From the NCBI GenBank assembly GCA_016929985.1, contig JAFGIH010000050.1:1-7840 (forward strand): 7,840 nt of DNA, written 5' to 3'. Origin of the DNA: Thermoleophilia bacterium (GTDB lineage Bacteria > Actinomycetota > Thermoleophilia > RBG-16-64-13). Shown piece by piece: positions 7,615 to 7,840 of this stretch (positions are counted from its first letter, which is position 1; every line of letters starts with the position of its first letter). Made by a program: the position numbers and the translations under genes. The notes below the pieces were generated by a model, which worked only from the letters and a program-made list of their open reading frames with translations, did not search any database and was not told the DNA's origin.

Positions 7615-7840
7615 GCAGCCCGGGTAGCCGCGGGAGCGCACCAAGTGTGGGCCCTCGAGGAAAGTCCGGACACCGTAGAGCGGGGTGCTGGATAACGTCC
7701 AGCGGGGGAAACCCTAGGGATAGCGCCACAGAAAAGACACAGCACGCCGGCAGGTCCGGCTGCGAAGGTGAAATGGTGCGGTAAGAGCGCACCGGCGCCG
7801 TGGTGACACGGCGGCCAGGCAAGCCCCACCCGGTGCAAGG
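7615..7840 (+). ncRNA. rnpB: RNase P RNA, 5' part (3' end outside the window)
   Basis: This is the catalytic RNA of RNase P, which trims the 5' leaders of precursor tRNAs. Conserved blocks appear in the right order: GAGGAAAGTCCGGACACC at 7657-7674 (conserved region I, 5' strand of helix P4); the hairpin GCTGGA/TCCAGC near 7687-7703; GCCACAGAAAA at 7725-7735; the P9-like hairpin GCCGG/CCGGC at 7746-7760; AAGGTGAAA, then GGTGCG-GTAAGAG-CGCACC at 7775-7793 (the S-domain P11/P12 core); a P12 stem GCCGTG/CACGGC with a GTGA tetraloop at 7797-7812; and AGGCAAGCCCCACCCGGTGCAAGG up to the edge. The layout resembles ancestral type A RNAs such as those of E. coli and Mycobacterium. The 5' end is estimated from the -10 element. 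The 3' part, which should carry the other P4 strand and the tRNA CCA-binding loop, is missing. Confidence 0.95.

Noticed and set aside
7373..7838. Minus-strand open frames over the dppF end and rnpB
   Set aside because: They lie opposite a clear structural RNA and a conserved ATPase and show no recognisable protein features.
1..7840. CRISPR arrays, insertion sequences, tRNA genes, toxin-antitoxin or defence genes
   Set aside because: No repeated units with spacers, transposase motifs, terminal inverted repeats, tRNA folds or small unexplained gene pairs were seen; nearly all sequence is accounted for by housekeeping and transporter genes.

Overview
The window reads as an ordinary bacterial chromosomal segment of high GC content, with every recognised gene on the + strand. 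The GC-rich codon use, the Thr/Pro/acidic linker behind the lipoprotein cysteine, and a glycolytic gpmI directly followed by secG are compatible with an Actinomycetota lineage, perhaps Coriobacteriia or a relative. This placement is an inference; the window holds no decisive taxonomic marker except rnpB, which could be searched.

Layout. Positions 1-1305 hold the C-terminal 434 codons of cofactor-independent phosphoglycerate mutase (gpmI); its N-terminus lies before the window. secG follows at 1423-1641 and encodes a small Sec translocon subunit. Positions 1752-5515 and onward to 7596 hold a complete five-gene peptide-type ABC importer: a lipoprotein substrate-binding protein (1752-3428), two permeases (3542-4513 and 4523-5515) and two ATPases (5518-6555 and 6556-7596). 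The last four genes are packed with gaps of 9, 2 and 0 bases. The binding-protein gene is set apart from them by 113 bases that contain a strong 15-bp hairpin with a TTCG loop. From about 7615 to the window end lies the 5' part of RNase P RNA (rnpB), with a TATACT -10 element just behind the last ATPase gene.

How the genes work together. The binding protein should capture peptides (or another family 5 substrate) outside the membrane and deliver them to the permease heterodimer, which is powered by the two ATPases. The binding-protein gene has a strong ribosome binding site and a much cleaner codon choice than the permeases. With the hairpin behind it, this fits the usual need for excess binding protein over membrane components. 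GpmI, SecG and RNase P RNA are housekeeping functions that flank the transporter cassette.

I found no undescribed system. The points worth checking are the intercistronic hairpin, the rnpB promoter wedged against dppF with no terminator between them, the cysteine clusters in both ATPases, and the codon-use contrast.
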